DNA of 35,000 bases, taken from the NCBI GenBank assembly GCA_009914555.1, contig WNDY01000042.1, positions 1 to 35,000 of the forward strand. Direction: 5' to 3'. This stretch comes from Xylophilus sp. (GTDB taxonomy: Bacteria; Pseudomonadota; Gammaproteobacteria; Burkholderiales; Burkholderiaceae_C). The notes under the pieces were generated by a model. The model was given only the letters and a program-made list of their open reading frames with translations. It was not told the origin of the DNA and did not search any database. Position 1 is the first letter of the stretch. Each line of letters starts with the position of its first letter. Positions 1 through 8,212 of this stretch are shown piece by piece. The position numbers were made by a program, and so were the translations under genes.

Positions 1-124
<124 letters not shown>

Positions 125-145
125 TCGCCGAAGAGAACACAGATC

Positions 146-457
146 ATGTCCAAGCAGAAGATCCGTATCCGCCTGAAGGCCTTCGACTACAAGCTGATCG
201 ACCAGTCCGCCGCCGAGATCGTCGACACTGCCAAGCGCACCGGCGCCATCGTCAAGGGTCCCGTGCCCCTGCCGACGCGCCTCAAGCGCTTCGACATCCT
301 GCGTTCGCCGCACGTCAACAAGTCGAGCCGCGACCAGTTCGAGAGTCGCACGCATCAGCGCTTGATGGACATCGTCGACCCGACCGACAAGACCGTCGAC
401 GCGCTGATGAAGCTGGACCTGCCGGCCGGCGTGGACGTCGAGATCAAGCTGCAGTAA
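146..457 (+). CDS. rpsJ: 30S ribosomal protein S10
   Basis: The 103-residue product has the length and sequence of S10 ([18 protein letters not shown] near the N-terminus, then the conserved GPVPLPT and [14 protein letters not shown] stretches). S10 sits in the 30S head and, as NusE, also takes part in transcription antitermination. The ATG follows tuf by 21 nt with a weak purine-rich ribosome site (AGAGAA). Unlike the tightly packed genes that follow, it is separated from rplC by 227 nt, so it may belong transcriptionally with tuf as much as with the rest of the S10 group. Confidence 0.98.
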   Translation: MSKQKIRIRLKAFDYKLIDQSAAEIVDTAKRTGAIVKGPVPLPTRLKRFDILRSPHVNKSSRDQFESRTHQRLMDIVDPTDKTVDALMKLDLPAGVDVEIKLQ

Positions 458-513
458 CCCCCGGGGTCCTGCAGCGGCGCGGCGCTGGCGGATGCCGGCG
501 TTCGCCATTCCTG

Positions 514-544
514 ACGCGAGCTTGCCCGCAAGGGCGGCTCGCGT
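514..544. other. Hairpin in the rpsJ-rplC gap
   Basis: Perfect 8-bp arms ACGCGAGC (514-521) and GCTCGCGT (537-544) enclose a second short stem GCCC/GGGC with loop GCAA. The structure covers the -35 element and spacer of the promoter at 522-550 and ends against its -10. It is not followed by a T-run, so a simple intrinsic terminator is unlikely. It could be an operator or part of a regulatory RNA if transcripts read through from rpsJ. Confidence 0.5.
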
Positions 545-550
545 TATACT
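522..550 (+). promoter_or_regulatory. Sigma70-type promoter for rplC and downstream genes
   Basis: A -35-like TTGCCC (522-527) and a -10 TATACT (545-550) are separated by exactly 17 nt, predicting a start near 557 and a leader of about 128 nt before the rplC ATG at 685. The rest of the gap (551-684) holds no supportable gene. It has T-rich stretches and a GGAG ribosome site at 675-678. Confidence 0.6.
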
Positions 551-684
551 TCGCGGCTTCGCCTTTTTGGCGGGTGCTTCTTTTTGCGCTCGCCCTGCCA
601 GGCGGAGTTTCATCAACCCTTCTTTCGCAATCGCAACGCCGTGGCCAATTGAAGTCGCGGCGGCGGAAGTTTTGGAGAAAACCA

Positions 685-1359
685 ATGAGTCTGAGCAACT
701 CCCTCGGGTTGCTGGGCCGCAAGGTGGGCATGCTTCGCCTGTTCACCGACGACGGGGACGCAGTGCCCGTCACGGTGGTGGACGTGTCCAACAACCGTGT
801 GACCCAGGTCAAAACCCAAGAGAACGACGGCTACGTGGCCCTGCAGGTCACGTTCGGTGCACGCAAGGCTTCGCGCGTCACCAAGCCGGAAGCCGGCCAC
901 CTTGCCAAGGCAGGCGTCGAAGCCGGTGAACTGATCCAGGAATTCCGCGTGACGGCCGAGACCGCGGGCAAGTATGCCGCCGGTGCTGCCATTCCCGCGG
1001 CCGACGTGTTCGCTGCCGGCCAGAAGGTCGACGTGCAGGGCACCTCGATCGGCAAGGGCTTCGCGGGCACGATCAAGCGCCACAACTTCGGTTCGCAGCG
1101 CGCCTCCCACGGCAACAGCCGCTCGCACAACGTTCCGGGCTCCATCTCGATGGCGCAGGATCCGGGCCGCGTGTTCCCCGGCAAGAAGATGTCCGGCCAC
1201 CTGGGCGACGTCACCGTCACCGTCCAGAACCTCGACATCGTCCGCGTGGACGAAGCGCGCCAGCTACTGCTGGTCCGCGGCGCCGTGCCCGGCTCCAAGG
1301 GCGGCTTCGTGACCGTGCGTCCCGCCGTCAAGGCCAAAGAATCCAAGGGAGCGAACTGA
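685..1359 (+). CDS. rplC: 50S ribosomal protein L3
   Basis: The 224-residue protein matches L3. It begins with LLGRKVGM and carries the conserved central loop that reaches the peptidyl-transferase centre ([13 protein letters not shown], then [14 protein letters not shown] and GRVFPGKKM). L3 is an early 50S assembly protein. The start is set by ATG 685 with GGAG about 7 nt upstream. An upstream in-frame GTG would add an arginine-rich, non-homologous leader and was rejected. The stop codon overlaps the rplD start (ATGA). Confidence 0.97.
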   Translation: MSLSNSLGLLGRKVGMLRLFTDDGDAVPVTVVDVSNNRVTQVKTQENDGYVALQVTFGARKASRVTKPEAGHLAKAGVEAGELIQEFRVTAETAGKYAAGAAIPAADVFAAGQKVDVQGTSIGKGFAGTIKRHNFGSQRASHGNSRSHNVPGSISMAQDPGRVFPGKKMSGHLGDVTVTVQNLDIVRVDEARQLLLVRGAVPGSKGGFVTVRPAVKAKESKGAN

Positions 1360-1982
1360 TGCCCCAGCTCGAACTCCTGAACGACCAAGGCCAGGTCGCT
1401 TCCACGCTGGAAGCCCCCGAGACGCTGTTCGGTCGTGAATACAACGAAGACCTGGTGCACCAGTTGGTCGTTGCCTACCAGGCCAACGCCCGCCAGGGCA
1501 CGCGCGCCCAGAAGGACCGCGAACAGGTCAAGCACTCGACCAAGAAGCCGTTCAAGCAAAAGGGCACGGGCCGCGCCCGCGCCGGCATGACCTCCTCGCC
1601 GCTGTGGCGTGGGGGCGGCCGGATCTTCCCGAACCTGCCGAACGAAAACTTCACGCACAAGGTCAACAAGAAAGCCTACCGTGCAGGCATCGCCACGATC
1701 CTGTCGCAGCTCGTGCGCGAAGGCCGCCTGGCAGTGGTCGAATCGTTCAAGGTCGACTCGCCCAAGACCAAGCCGCTGGCTGCCCGCTTCAAGGCGCTGG
1801 GTGCCGAGTCCGTGCTGGTGATCGCCGACGAGATCGACGAGAACCTGTACCTGGCTTCGCGCAACCTGACCAACGTGCTCGTGGTCGAGCCGCGCTATGC
1901 CGACCCGGTGTCGCTGGTGCATTTCAAGAAGGTGCTCGTCACGAAGGGCGCCGTCGACAAGCTCAAGGAGTTGTTCGCATGA
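1359..1982 (+). CDS. rplD: 50S ribosomal protein L4
   Basis: The 207-residue product is L4, with the extended-loop signature [11 protein letters not shown] followed by [13 protein letters not shown]4 lines the peptide exit tunnel and in E. coli represses its own operon by binding the S10 leader. Whether that control exists here is unknown. Translation is probably coupled: the start overlaps the rplC stop by one nucleotide and the stop overlaps the rplW start by four. Confidence 0.97.
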   Translation: MPQLELLNDQGQVASTLEAPETLFGREYNEDLVHQLVVAYQANARQGTRAQKDREQVKHSTKKPFKQKGTGRARAGMTSSPLWRGGGRIFPNLPNENFTHKVNKKAYRAGIATILSQLVREGRLAVVESFKVDSPKTKPLAARFKALGAESVLVIADEIDENLYLASRNLTNVLVVEPRYADPVSLVHFKKVLVTKGAVDKLKELFA

Positions 1983-2293
1983 GCGCCGTCCAATTCGACG
2001 AAGGACGTCTGCTGCAGGTTCTGGTCGCACCGATCGTGTCCGAGAAGGCCACGCTGGTCGGCGAGAAGAGCAACGCCGTGACGTTCAAGGTGCTGCGCGA
2101 CGCCACCAAGCCCGAGATCAAGGCCGCCATCGAGCTGCTGTTCAAGGTCGAGGTCAAGGGTGTCTCCGTGGTCAACATCAAGGGCAAGGCCAAGCGCTTC
2201 GGCAAGACCTTCGGCCGCCGCGACAACATCCGCAAGGCCTATGTCACGCTCAAGGAAGGCCAGAAGTTGAACCTGTCCGGGGAGGCCGCTTAA
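1979..2293 (+). CDS. rplW: 50S ribosomal protein L23
   Basis: The 104-residue product fits L23, with [11 protein letters not shown] near the N-terminus and [12 protein letters not shown] followed by the basic [21 protein letters not shown]23 sits at the tunnel exit, where trigger factor and SRP dock. The ATG at 1979 overlaps the rplD stop (ATGA). A longer in-frame reading extending upstream through rplD is only a shadow. The last codons contain the GGGGAGG ribosome site used by rplB. Confidence 0.97.
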   Translation: MSAVQFDEGRLLQVLVAPIVSEKATLVGEKSNAVTFKVLRDATKPEIKAAIELLFKVEVKGVSVVNIKGKAKRFGKTFGRRDNIRKAYVTLKEGQKLNLSGEAA

Positions 2294-2296
2294 ATC

Positions 2297-3121
2297 ATGG
2301 CAGTCGTCAAACTCAAGCCGACCTCGCCCGGCCAACGTGCCGTCGTGAAGGTCACGCGCGACCACCTGTACAAGGGTGAGCCGCATGCCGCACTGCTGGA
2401 GCCCCAGTTCCAGAAGGCCGGCCGCAACAACAACGGCCACATCACTGTGCGCCACAAGGGCGGTGGTCACAAGCACCACTACCGCGTTGTCGATTTCGTC
2501 CGCAACAAGGACGGCATCCCGGCGAAGGTCGAGCGCATCGAATACGACCCGAACCGTTCGGCCCACATCGCCCTCGTGGTGTATGCCGACGGCGAGCGCC
2601 GCTACATCATCGCTCCGCGTGGCGTGGAGCCGGGCACGACGCTGCTGTCGGGCTCCGAGGCGCCGATCCGTGCCGGCAACACGCTGCCGATCCGCAACAT
2701 CCCCGTCGGCTCGACGATCCACGCGATCGAACTGCAGCCCGGCAAGGGTGCGCAGATCGCCCGCTCGGCAGGCGCTTCGGCCACCCTGCTGGCCCGCGAA
2801 GGCATCTACGCGCAGGTCCGCCTGCGCTCGGGCGAAGTGCGCCGCGTGCACATCGACGCCCGCGCCACGATCGGCGAAGTGGCCAACGAAGAGCACAGCC
2901 TGCGCCAGCTCGGCAAGGCCGGCGTGAAGCGCTGGAGGGGCATCCGCCCGACCGTGCGTGGCGTGGCCATGAATCCCATCGACCACCCGCACGGTGGCGG
3001 TGAAGGCCGTACCGGCGAAGGCCGCCATGCTGTGGACCCGTGGGGCAATCTCACCAAGGGTTATCGCACCCGCAACAACAAGCGCACGCAGGTCTTCATC
3101 GTGTCGCGTCGCAAGAAGTAA
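2297..3121 (+). CDS. rplB: 50S ribosomal protein L2
   Basis: The 274-residue length is standard for L2. Conserved blocks are visible in order: KPTSPGQR, the [18 protein letters not shown] block, the central RNA-binding region, and the C-terminal [17 protein letters not shown], which includes the histidine needed near the peptidyl-transferase centre. L2 bridges the subunits and binds 23S rRNA. It follows rplW by three nucleotides and precedes rpsS by 11. Confidence 0.98.
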   Translation: MAVVKLKPTSPGQRAVVKVTRDHLYKGEPHAALLEPQFQKAGRNNNGHITVRHKGGGHKHHYRVVDFVRNKDGIPAKVERIEYDPNRSAHIALVVYADGERRYIIAPRGVEPGTTLLSGSEAPIRAGNTLPIRNIPVGSTIHAIELQPGKGAQIARSAGASATLLAREGIYAQVRLRSGEVRRVHIDARATIGEVANEEHSLRQLGKAGVKRWRGIRPTVRGVAMNPIDHPHGGGEGRTGEGRHAVDPWGNLTKGYRTRNNKRTQVFIVSRRKK

Positions 3122-3132
3122 GAGGCTGGCAC

Positions 3133-3411
3133 ATGACTCGCTCTCTCAAAAAGGGTCCGTTCGTCGACCACCACCTGGTTGCCAAAGTCGACAAGGCCGT
3201 CGCAACCAAGGACAAGAAGCCGATCAAGACTTGGTCGCGTCGCTCGCTGGTCCTGCCCGAGTTCATCGGCCTGACCATTGCCGTGCACAATGGCAAGCAA
3301 CACGTGCCGGTCTATGTCACCGACCAGATGGTGGGTCACAAGCTGGGCGAATTCGCCCTGACGCGCACCTTCAAGGGTCACCCCGCGGACAAGAAAGTCC
3401 AGAAGAAGTAA
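3133..3411 (+). CDS. rpsS: 30S ribosomal protein S19
   Basis: The 92-residue product begins [12 protein letters not shown] and contains [26 protein letters not shown] sequence and the [15 protein letters not shown] tail typical of S19, a 30S-head protein that contacts S13 and the A-site side. The start is the ATG at 3133, which gives the family length. Longer in-frame readings into rplB have no support. Confidence 0.98.
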   Translation: MTRSLKKGPFVDHHLVAKVDKAVATKDKKPIKTWSRRSLVLPEFIGLTIAVHNGKQHVPVYVTDQMVGHKLGEFALTRTFKGHPADKKVQKK

Positions 3412-3422
3412 GGAGCACAGAC

Positions 3423-3755
3423 ATGTCTGAAACACGTGCAGTCCTCCGCGGCGTCCGCCTCTCGGTCGACAAGGGCCGTCTGGTCGCCGACCTCATCCGC
3501 GGCAAGAAGGTCGACCAGGCCCTCAACATTCTGGCATTCACCCAGAAGAAGGCCGCCGTCATCATCAAGAAGGTGCTGGAGTCCGCAATCGCGAACGCCG
3601 AGCACAACGACGGCGCCGACATCGACGAGCTTCGCGTCAAGACGATCTACGTCGAGCAAGGCGCAACGCTCAAGCGCTTCACCGCACGCGCCAAGGGCCG
3701 TGGCAACCGCATCAGCAAGCCCACGTCCCATGTGTACGTGACGGTCGGCAACTGA
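3423..3755 (+). CDS. rplV: 50S ribosomal protein L22
   Basis: The 110-residue protein fits L22: [25 protein letters not shown] at the N-terminus (read in two parts) and the beta-hairpin near the C-terminus ([18 protein letters not shown]) that reaches the exit tunnel, where macrolide-resistance changes occur in other bacteria. An AAGGAG ribosome site lies just before the ATG at 3423. It is part of the tight S10-type array. Confidence 0.98.
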   Translation: MSETRAVLRGVRLSVDKGRLVADLIRGKKVDQALNILAFTQKKAAVIIKKVLESAIANAEHNDGADIDELRVKTIYVEQGATLKRFTARAKGRGNRISKPTSHVYVTVGN

Positions 3756-3771
3756 TAGAGGCTGGAAGACT

Positions 3772-4665
3772 ATGGGACAGAAAATCCATCCGACCGGCTT
3801 CCGTCTTTCGGTGAGCCGCAACTGGTCCAGCCGCTGGTACGCCAGCAACCGCGACTTCGCGGGCAAGCTGGCCGAAGACATCAAGGTGCGCGAGTACCTG
3901 CGTGGCAAGCTGAAGAACGCCGCCGTCTCGCGTGTCGTGATCGAGCGCCCTGCCAAGAACGCCCGCATCACGATCTACTCGGCTCGTCCGGGTGTCGTGA
4001 TCGGCAAGAAGGGCGAGGACATCGAGAACCTGAAGAAGGAACTCGCCGTCCGCCTGGGCGTGCCGGTTGCAGTGAACATTGAGGAAGTGCGCAAGCCCGA
4101 AATCGATGCCAAGCTGATCGCCGACTCGATCACCCAGCAGCTCGAAAAGCGCATCATGTTCCGCCGCGCCATGAAACGTGCAATGCAGAACGCGATGCGC
4201 CTGGGCGCCCAGGGCATCAAGATCATGTCCGCAGGTCGTCTGAACGGCATCGAGATCGCACGGACCGAGTGGTACCGCGAAGGCCGCGTGCCGCTTCATA
4301 CGCTGCGCGCCGACATCGACTATGGCACCTCGGAAGCCAAGACCACCTACGGCGTCATCGGCGTCAAGGTCTGGGTCTACAAGGGCGACACGCTGGGCCG
4401 CAACGACCTGCCCGCCGTGGAAACGCCGCGTCCGGAAGACGAGCGCCGCCCGCGCGGCCCGCGTCGTGACGGCCGTGGCGGCGACCGCCCCGGTTCCGAC
4501 CGCCGCGGCCCGCGCCGCGATGCCCGTCCTGCCGGTGGTAACACCGCGCCGGCCGATGGCAGCGACAAGCCCGCCGAAGCCGGTGCGGGCGCCAAATCCG
4601 CCGTTCAGCGCGTCCGCAAGGTAGCCGCGCCAGCTGCAGCAGCTGACGGTGCCAAGGCCGAGTAA
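3772..4665 (+). CDS. rpsC: 30S ribosomal protein S3 with extended C-terminal tail
   Basis: The N-terminal 210 residues are canonical S3: [20 protein letters not shown], a KH domain with the GxxG loop in [17 protein letters not shown], and a C-domain ending near [11 protein letters not shown]3 is at the mRNA entry tunnel. The total of 297 residues exceeds the E. coli protein (233). The extra part, about residues 220-297, is low-complexity Arg/Gly/Pro/Ala ([20 protein letters not shown]) and ends in a more ordinary basic stretch ([13 protein letters not shown]). Similar, variable tails occur in betaproteobacterial S3 proteins, so I regard it as real rather than a read-through. Confidence 0.97.
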   Translation: MGQKIHPTGFRLSVSRNWSSRWYASNRDFAGKLAEDIKVREYLRGKLKNAAVSRVVIERPAKNARITIYSARPGVVIGKKGEDIENLKKELAVRLGVPVAVNIEEVRKPEIDAKLIADSITQQLEKRIMFRRAMKRAMQNAMRLGAQGIKIMSAGRLNGIEIARTEWYREGRVPLHTLRADIDYGTSEAKTTYGVIGVKVWVYKGDTLGRNDLPAVETPRPEDERRPRGPRRDGRGGDRPGSDRRGPRRDARPAGGNTAPADGSDKPAEAGAGAKSAVQRVRKVAAPAAAADGAKAE

Positions 4666-4692
4666 TTGGCTAACGCCTGAGGAAGAAATACC

Positions 4693-5109
4693 ATGCTGCA
4701 ACCCGCACGCAGAAAGTATCGCAAGGAGCAGAAGGGCCGTAACACCGGCGTTGCCGCCCGTGGCAACTCGGTGGCGTTCGGCGACTTCGGCCTGAAGTCC
4801 ACGGACCGCGGCCGCCTGACGGCCCGCCAGATCGAAGCCGCACGCCGTGCGATTTCCCGCCACGTCAAGCGCGGCGGCCGCATCTGGATCCGTGTGTTCC
4901 CGGACAAGCCGATCTCCACCAAGCCCGCCGAAGTCCGTATGGGTAACGGCAAGGGCAACCCGGAGTACTACGTGGCCGAGATCCAGCCCGGCAAGGTGAT
5001 CTACGAGATCGTCGGCGTGCCCGAAGAACTCGCCCGCGAAGCGTTCCGCCTGGCTGCCGCCAAGCTGCCGCTGCGCACCACGTTCGTCGCCCGCCAGCTC
5101 GGCGCTTGA
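4693..5109 (+). CDS. rplP: 50S ribosomal protein L16
   Basis: The 138-residue product is L16: [19 protein letters not shown], then the [29 protein letters not shown] core (shown in part) and [16 protein letters not shown]16 helps position tRNA in the A site and is added late in 50S assembly. A GAGGAAGAAA ribosome site precedes the ATG. Confidence 0.98.
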   Translation: MLQPARRKYRKEQKGRNTGVAARGNSVAFGDFGLKSTDRGRLTARQIEAARRAISRHVKRGGRIWIRVFPDKPISTKPAEVRMGNGKGNPEYYVAEIQPGKVIYEIVGVPEELAREAFRLAAAKLPLRTTFVARQLGA

Positions 5110-5123
5110 TCAGGAGAACGACC

Positions 5124-5333
5124 ATGACCAAAGCTGCTGAACTGCGCAAGAAGGACGTCGCCGGCCTGCAGGAAGAAGTGAAGTCGCTGCAGAAGGCGCA
5201 CTTCGGCCTGCGTGTGCAGAAGGCCACGCAACAGCTGGGCAATGTCGCCACGCTGCGCACCACGCGCCGTGACATCGCCCGTGCGAAGACCATCCTTGCT
5301 GAGAAGCAAGCCGCTGAAACCGCGAAGGCTTAA
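5124..5333 (+). CDS. rpmC: 50S ribosomal protein L29
   Basis: The 69-residue helical protein has the L29 pattern ([20 protein letters not shown], then [20 protein letters not shown]). L29 lies beside L23 at the tunnel exit. The ATG at 5124 has a CAGGAGAA ribosome site and gives the family length. An in-frame ATG 18 nt upstream overlaps rplP and lacks such a site. The C-terminus is a few residues longer than in E. coli and alanine-rich. Confidence 0.96.
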   Translation: MTKAAELRKKDVAGLQEEVKSLQKAHFGLRVQKATQQLGNVATLRTTRRDIARAKTILAEKQAAETAKA

Positions 5334-5343
5334 GGACGCGAAC

Positions 5344-5613
5344 ATGACGGAAGCTAAAAAATCCCTCAAGCGCACCCTGGTTGGCAAGGTTGTCAGCGAC
5401 AAGCGCGCAAAGACTGTGACGGTGCTCGTCGAGCGCCGTGTGAAGCACGAGCTCTACGGCAAGATCGTCGCGAAGTCGAGCAAGTACCACGCCCATGACG
5501 AAAACGGTGAGTACAAGGTCGGCGACGTGATCGAGATCACCGAGAGCCGTCCGATCTCCAAGACCAAGAACTGGGTCGCGACCCGCTTGGTCGAGAAGGC
5601 CGTGGTGGTCTGA
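5344..5613 (+). CDS. rpsQ: 30S ribosomal protein S17
   Basis: The 89-residue product is S17: [38 protein letters not shown] and [17 protein letters not shown]17 is a primary binder in the 30S body. It is the last ribosomal gene here: 50 nt downstream comes a strong terminator instead of rplN, so the S10-type unit ends at this gene. Confidence 0.98.
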   Translation: MTEAKKSLKRTLVGKVVSDKRAKTVTVLVERRVKHELYGKIVAKSSKYHAHDENGEYKVGDVIEITESRPISKTKNWVATRLVEKAVVV

Positions 5614-5662
5614 GACCGCCCGAGGACCACGGCGGCGCCATGGCCCGGCTCCATGGAAAACA

Positions 5663-5691
5663 AGCGACCTTCGCGAGAAGGTCGCTTTTTT
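5663..5691 (+). terminator. Intrinsic terminator of the S10 cluster
   Basis: A 9-bp perfect stem AGCGACCTT (5663-5671) / AAGGTCGCT (5678-5686) with loop CGCGAG is followed by a T-run (5686-5691). It lies 50 nt after the rpsQ stop and separates the ribosomal genes from the oppositely transcribed acetyltransferase. Confidence 0.9.
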
Positions 5692-5758
5692 CATGGGCGC
5701 CGCCGATGCTTCGGTGTCCACGTCCCGCCGCCCCGGCGGCAGGTGCCGTGAGAGCGTG

Positions 5759-6247
5759 TCAGAGCACGGCGCGCAGGTAGTGCGCGCCGGCGATAGGGTT
5801 GTGGTAGTAGGGCGGGATCTCGCTGAAGCCCAGGTCCTCGTACAGCGCCCGCGCCGCTTCCATCTCGTCGAGCGTGTCGAGCAGCACCGAGTCGTAGCCT
5901 GCCCGGCGCGCCGCATCGAGCGCGGCCTCGGCCAGCTGGCGCCCCAGGCCGAAGCCGCGGAAGGCGCGGCGCACGTACAGCCGCTTCATCTCACAGGCAT
6001 CGGCATAGTCGACGTTGTCGGCCGGCCGCAGTGCGCAGCAACCGGCGATTTCGCCGTCCACGCTCGCCAGCAGCAGGGTGCCGCGCGGCGGGGCGTATTC
6101 GCCGGGCAGGGTGCGGAGTTCTTCCTCGAAATCCTGGAAGTCCAGGCTTACCGTCAGCGTGCCGGCGTACTCGCGGAAGATGGCACGCACGGCCTCCCAG
6201 TGTTCGGGCTCGCTCGGATGGATCAGTTCGACGGACGGCGTGGTCAC
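5759..6247 (-). CDS. GNAT family N-acetyltransferase
   Basis: The product of about 162 residues has the GNAT acetyl-CoA fold: a strand-rich middle (GCCALRPADN), the acetyl-CoA loop region EMKRLYVRRAFRGFGLGRQL (R/QxxGxG/A motif in FRGFGLGRQL), and a C-terminal ALYEDLGFSEIPPYYHNP block often seen in small-molecule or amino-acid N-acetyltransferases. The substrate cannot be read from the sequence. I place the start at GTG 6247 because homology begins just after it. The longer in-frame reading overlaps the upstream cytochrome b gene, and no strong ribosome site is visible. It may be co-transcribed with that gene. Confidence 0.85.
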   Translation of the reverse strand: MTTPSVELIHPSEPEHWEAVRAIFREYAGTLTVSLDFQDFEEELRTLPGEYAPPRGTLLLASVDGEIAGCCALRPADNVDYADACEMKRLYVRRAFRGFGLGRQLAEAALDAARRAGYDSVLLDTLDEMEAARALYEDLGFSEIPPYYHNPIAGAHYLRAVL

Positions 6248-6281
6248 AACAGGCGCAGACGGCGGGCAGAAGCGAGCCAGT

Positions 6282-6944
6282 TTAGCCGAGCCGGTAGACC
6301 CCGTAGGCTGCAGCACCCGCCGCCAGGGCCAGCACCAATGCCAGCAGGCGGGTGCCGGCCGAGTCGCGCGATGCCGGCACGCTGGCATCGGCCGGGCCGT
6401 CGCCGGTCAGCATGGTCCGCGTGAGGTTGCGGCCCTTGGTCAGCAGGTAGACCAACACCGCGGCTACGTGCAGCACGACCAGCCCGATCACCAGCCACTG
6501 GCCGGTACCCTTGTGCCAGCCCGAGGCCCAGTCCACGAAACCGCTCGGCACATGCGGTGCGAGCGGGCCGGTGAACGAGATCGCATCGTCGGTCGACAGG
6601 CCCGACACCACCTGCACGGCCAGCACCAGCAGCAGCGCGAGCACCGACCAGGCGCCCAACGGCGTATGGCCGGCCACCTCATGGACTTCGGCGCGGCCGC
6701 GCAGATAGGCCAAAGTGCGGTGCGGTAGCGGCAGGAAGTTCACGAAGCGCGACCAGTGGCCGCCGACGAAGCCCCAGACCAAGCGGAACAGCAGCAGCGC
6801 CAGCACCAGGTAGCCGAGCCGGAAGTGCCAGTCCATCGCGGCGCCGCCGACCTTGGCGGTGGCTACGAGGGCGATGACGCTGGCGGCCAGGGTCCAGTGG
6901 AAAAGCCGGGTCGGAAGGTCCCAAATGCGTTTGGTGTGGGGCAT
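6282..6944 (-). CDS. Cytochrome b561 / b-type cytochrome membrane protein
   Basis: The 220-residue protein begins with IWDLPTRLFHWTLAASV, the hallmark of the cytochrome b561 / Ni-Fe hydrogenase b-subunit-like family. It has about four membrane helices with histidines placed as haem b ligands (FHW near residue 16, MDWHFRLGY near 39, GHTPLG near 92, VLHVAAVLVY near 159) plus a fifth C-terminal helix. Such proteins pass electrons between quinones and periplasmic c-type cytochromes. The divergent neighbour encodes a cytochrome c'-like protein, a plausible partner. The 146-nt gap between them must hold both promoters. Confidence 0.9.
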   Translation of the reverse strand: MPHTKRIWDLPTRLFHWTLAASVIALVATAKVGGAAMDWHFRLGYLVLALLLFRLVWGFVGGHWSRFVNFLPLPHRTLAYLRGRAEVHEVAGHTPLGAWSVLALLLVLAVQVVSGLSTDDAISFTGPLAPHVPSGFVDWASGWHKGTGQWLVIGLVVLHVAAVLVYLLTKGRNLTRTMLTGDGPADASVPASRDSAGTRLLALVLALAAGAAAYGVYRLG

Positions 6945-7090
6945 GAATTTCTTTATGACCGATGCGACGGCCGGAAATGGTAGATGATGCGAGCGCCTGC
7001 CGCATGACGGCGGGCGCTTCCGACAGACGGCATGCCGGCCGTCCCGGCGATGCCGGCTGCGGCCGCGACAACTCCACGAAAGAAAGAGTC

Positions 7091-7540
7091 ATGAAGACGA
7101 TTGCTTCCCTCGTCCTTGCCGCGATCGCGGCGACCACGGCCGCCCCGGCGCTGGCCCAGCCGCAGTTCGCGCAGCCGGCCGATGCGATCAAGTACCGCCA
7201 GGACACGTTCAAGGAACTGCGCGACAACTTCGGCCGCGTCGGCAACATCGCCAGCGGCAAGGCGCCGTTCGATGCCAGGATCGCTGCGGACAGCGCCGCC
7301 GCGGCTGCCGAGATCATCCGCAAGCTCTGGGCCGGTTTCGGCCCGGGCACCGAAGGCGGCAAGGCCAGGCCGGCCATCTGGAAGGAGCAGGACAGGTTCA
7401 AGGAGCTGGCGGTCAAGGCGGAAGGCGAACTCGACAAGCTGGCGGCGGCCGCCAAGACCGGCAGCCTCGACGCCATCAAGGCCGCCATCGGCCCGGCCGC
7501 TGCCTCGTGCAAGGCCTGCCACGACGCCTACCGCAACTGA
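7091..7540 (+). CDS. Cytochrome c'-like periplasmic haem protein
   Basis: The 149-residue precursor has a clear Sec signal peptide (hydrophobic to residue 20, cleavage likely after ALA at 20-22), an alpha-helical body and a C-terminal CKACH haem c motif at 140-144 followed by DAYRN, the layout of cytochrome c' (class II c). These bind haem in a four-helix bundle and are linked to NO binding or electron transfer. A ribosome site (AAGAAAGAG) lies before the ATG. The gene is divergent from the cytochrome b561 gene and ends at a bidirectional terminator. Confidence 0.92.
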   Translation: MKTIASLVLAAIAATTAAPALAQPQFAQPADAIKYRQDTFKELRDNFGRVGNIASGKAPFDARIAADSAAAAAEIIRKLWAGFGPGTEGGKARPAIWKEQDRFKELAVKAEGELDKLAAAAKTGSLDAIKAAIGPAAASCKACHDAYRN

Positions 7541-7559
7541 TCTGGCGGTCGCGGCATGC

Positions 7560-7587
7560 AAAAAGCCGGCGCATGCGCCGGCTTTTT
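7560..7587. terminator. Bidirectional intrinsic terminator
   Basis: A perfect 28-bp palindrome with arms AAAAAGCCGGCGCA and TGCGCCGGCTTTTT gives a GC stem flanked by A and T runs on both strands. It lies between the cytochrome c' gene (plus) and the TlpA-like gene (minus), which converge here. Confidence 0.92.
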
Positions 7588-7607
7588 CATGGAAACGGGG
7601 CGAAGGC

Positions 7608-8126
7608 TCAAACCTGCTGGGCCAGCAGCTTCTCGATCAGCGCGTGCAGTTCGGCGAAATCCGGCTCGCCCACGTAGCGCTTCACGATGGTGCCGCGCTT
7701 GTCGACCAGGTAGGTGGTCGGCGTGAGCTTCACGTCGCCCCAGGCGCGGGCCACGGCGCCGGTGTTGTCGATCGCGACGGAGAACGGCAGCTTGCGCGTC
7801 TGCGCATAGTTGACGACGTAGCTCGGCGGGTCGTAGCTCATGGCCACCGCCAGCGTGTCGAAGCCCCGGGCGCGGTACTTCTCGTAGGTGGAGACGATGC
7901 GCGGCATCTCGCCCACGCAGGTGGTGCAGCTCGTGGCCCAGAAGTTCACCAGCGTCACCTTGCCGCGCAGGTTGGCCGTGGACGTGCGGGAGCCGTCGAG
8001 CAGGACGAATTCCGAATCCGGGGCCGCGGCGTTGCCAGTGCCGACGAAGGCCAGCGTGCCACCGGCGACGACCGCAGCGGCAGCGGCACCCAGCAGCAGG
8101 CGCCTGGTGAGGGAAGAGGTGGACAT
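7608..8126 (-). CDS. TlpA-family thiol:disulfide oxidoreductase
   Basis: The 172-residue protein has an N-terminal RRLLLG plus hydrophobic segment (signal or anchor, perhaps Tat-type) and a thioredoxin fold. Its redox site is NFWATSCTTC with cysteines 67 and 70, and the cis-proline lies in LTPTTYLVDKRG. TlpA/ResA-type proteins reduce disulfides outside the cytoplasm, often in cytochrome c maturation, which would suit the nearby cytochrome c' gene. It lies 86 nt downstream of the kinase-like gene on the same strand and may share its transcript. Confidence 0.92.
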   Translation of the reverse strand: MSTSSLTRRLLLGAAAAAVVAGGTLAFVGTGNAAAPDSEFVLLDGSRTSTANLRGKVTLVNFWATSCTTCVGEMPRIVSTYEKYRARGFDTLAVAMSYDPPSYVVNYAQTRKLPFSVAIDNTGAVARAWGDVKLTPTTYLVDKRGTIVKRYVGEPDFAELHALIEKLLAQQV

Positions 8127-8212
8127 GGTAGGGCCGAGGTTAAGGCAAAAGGCGGCGGCGTGCCTGCCGGCGGGCAGAGTCCTGGACCCAGGGAAAAGTT
8201 CTGCGCGCGCGG

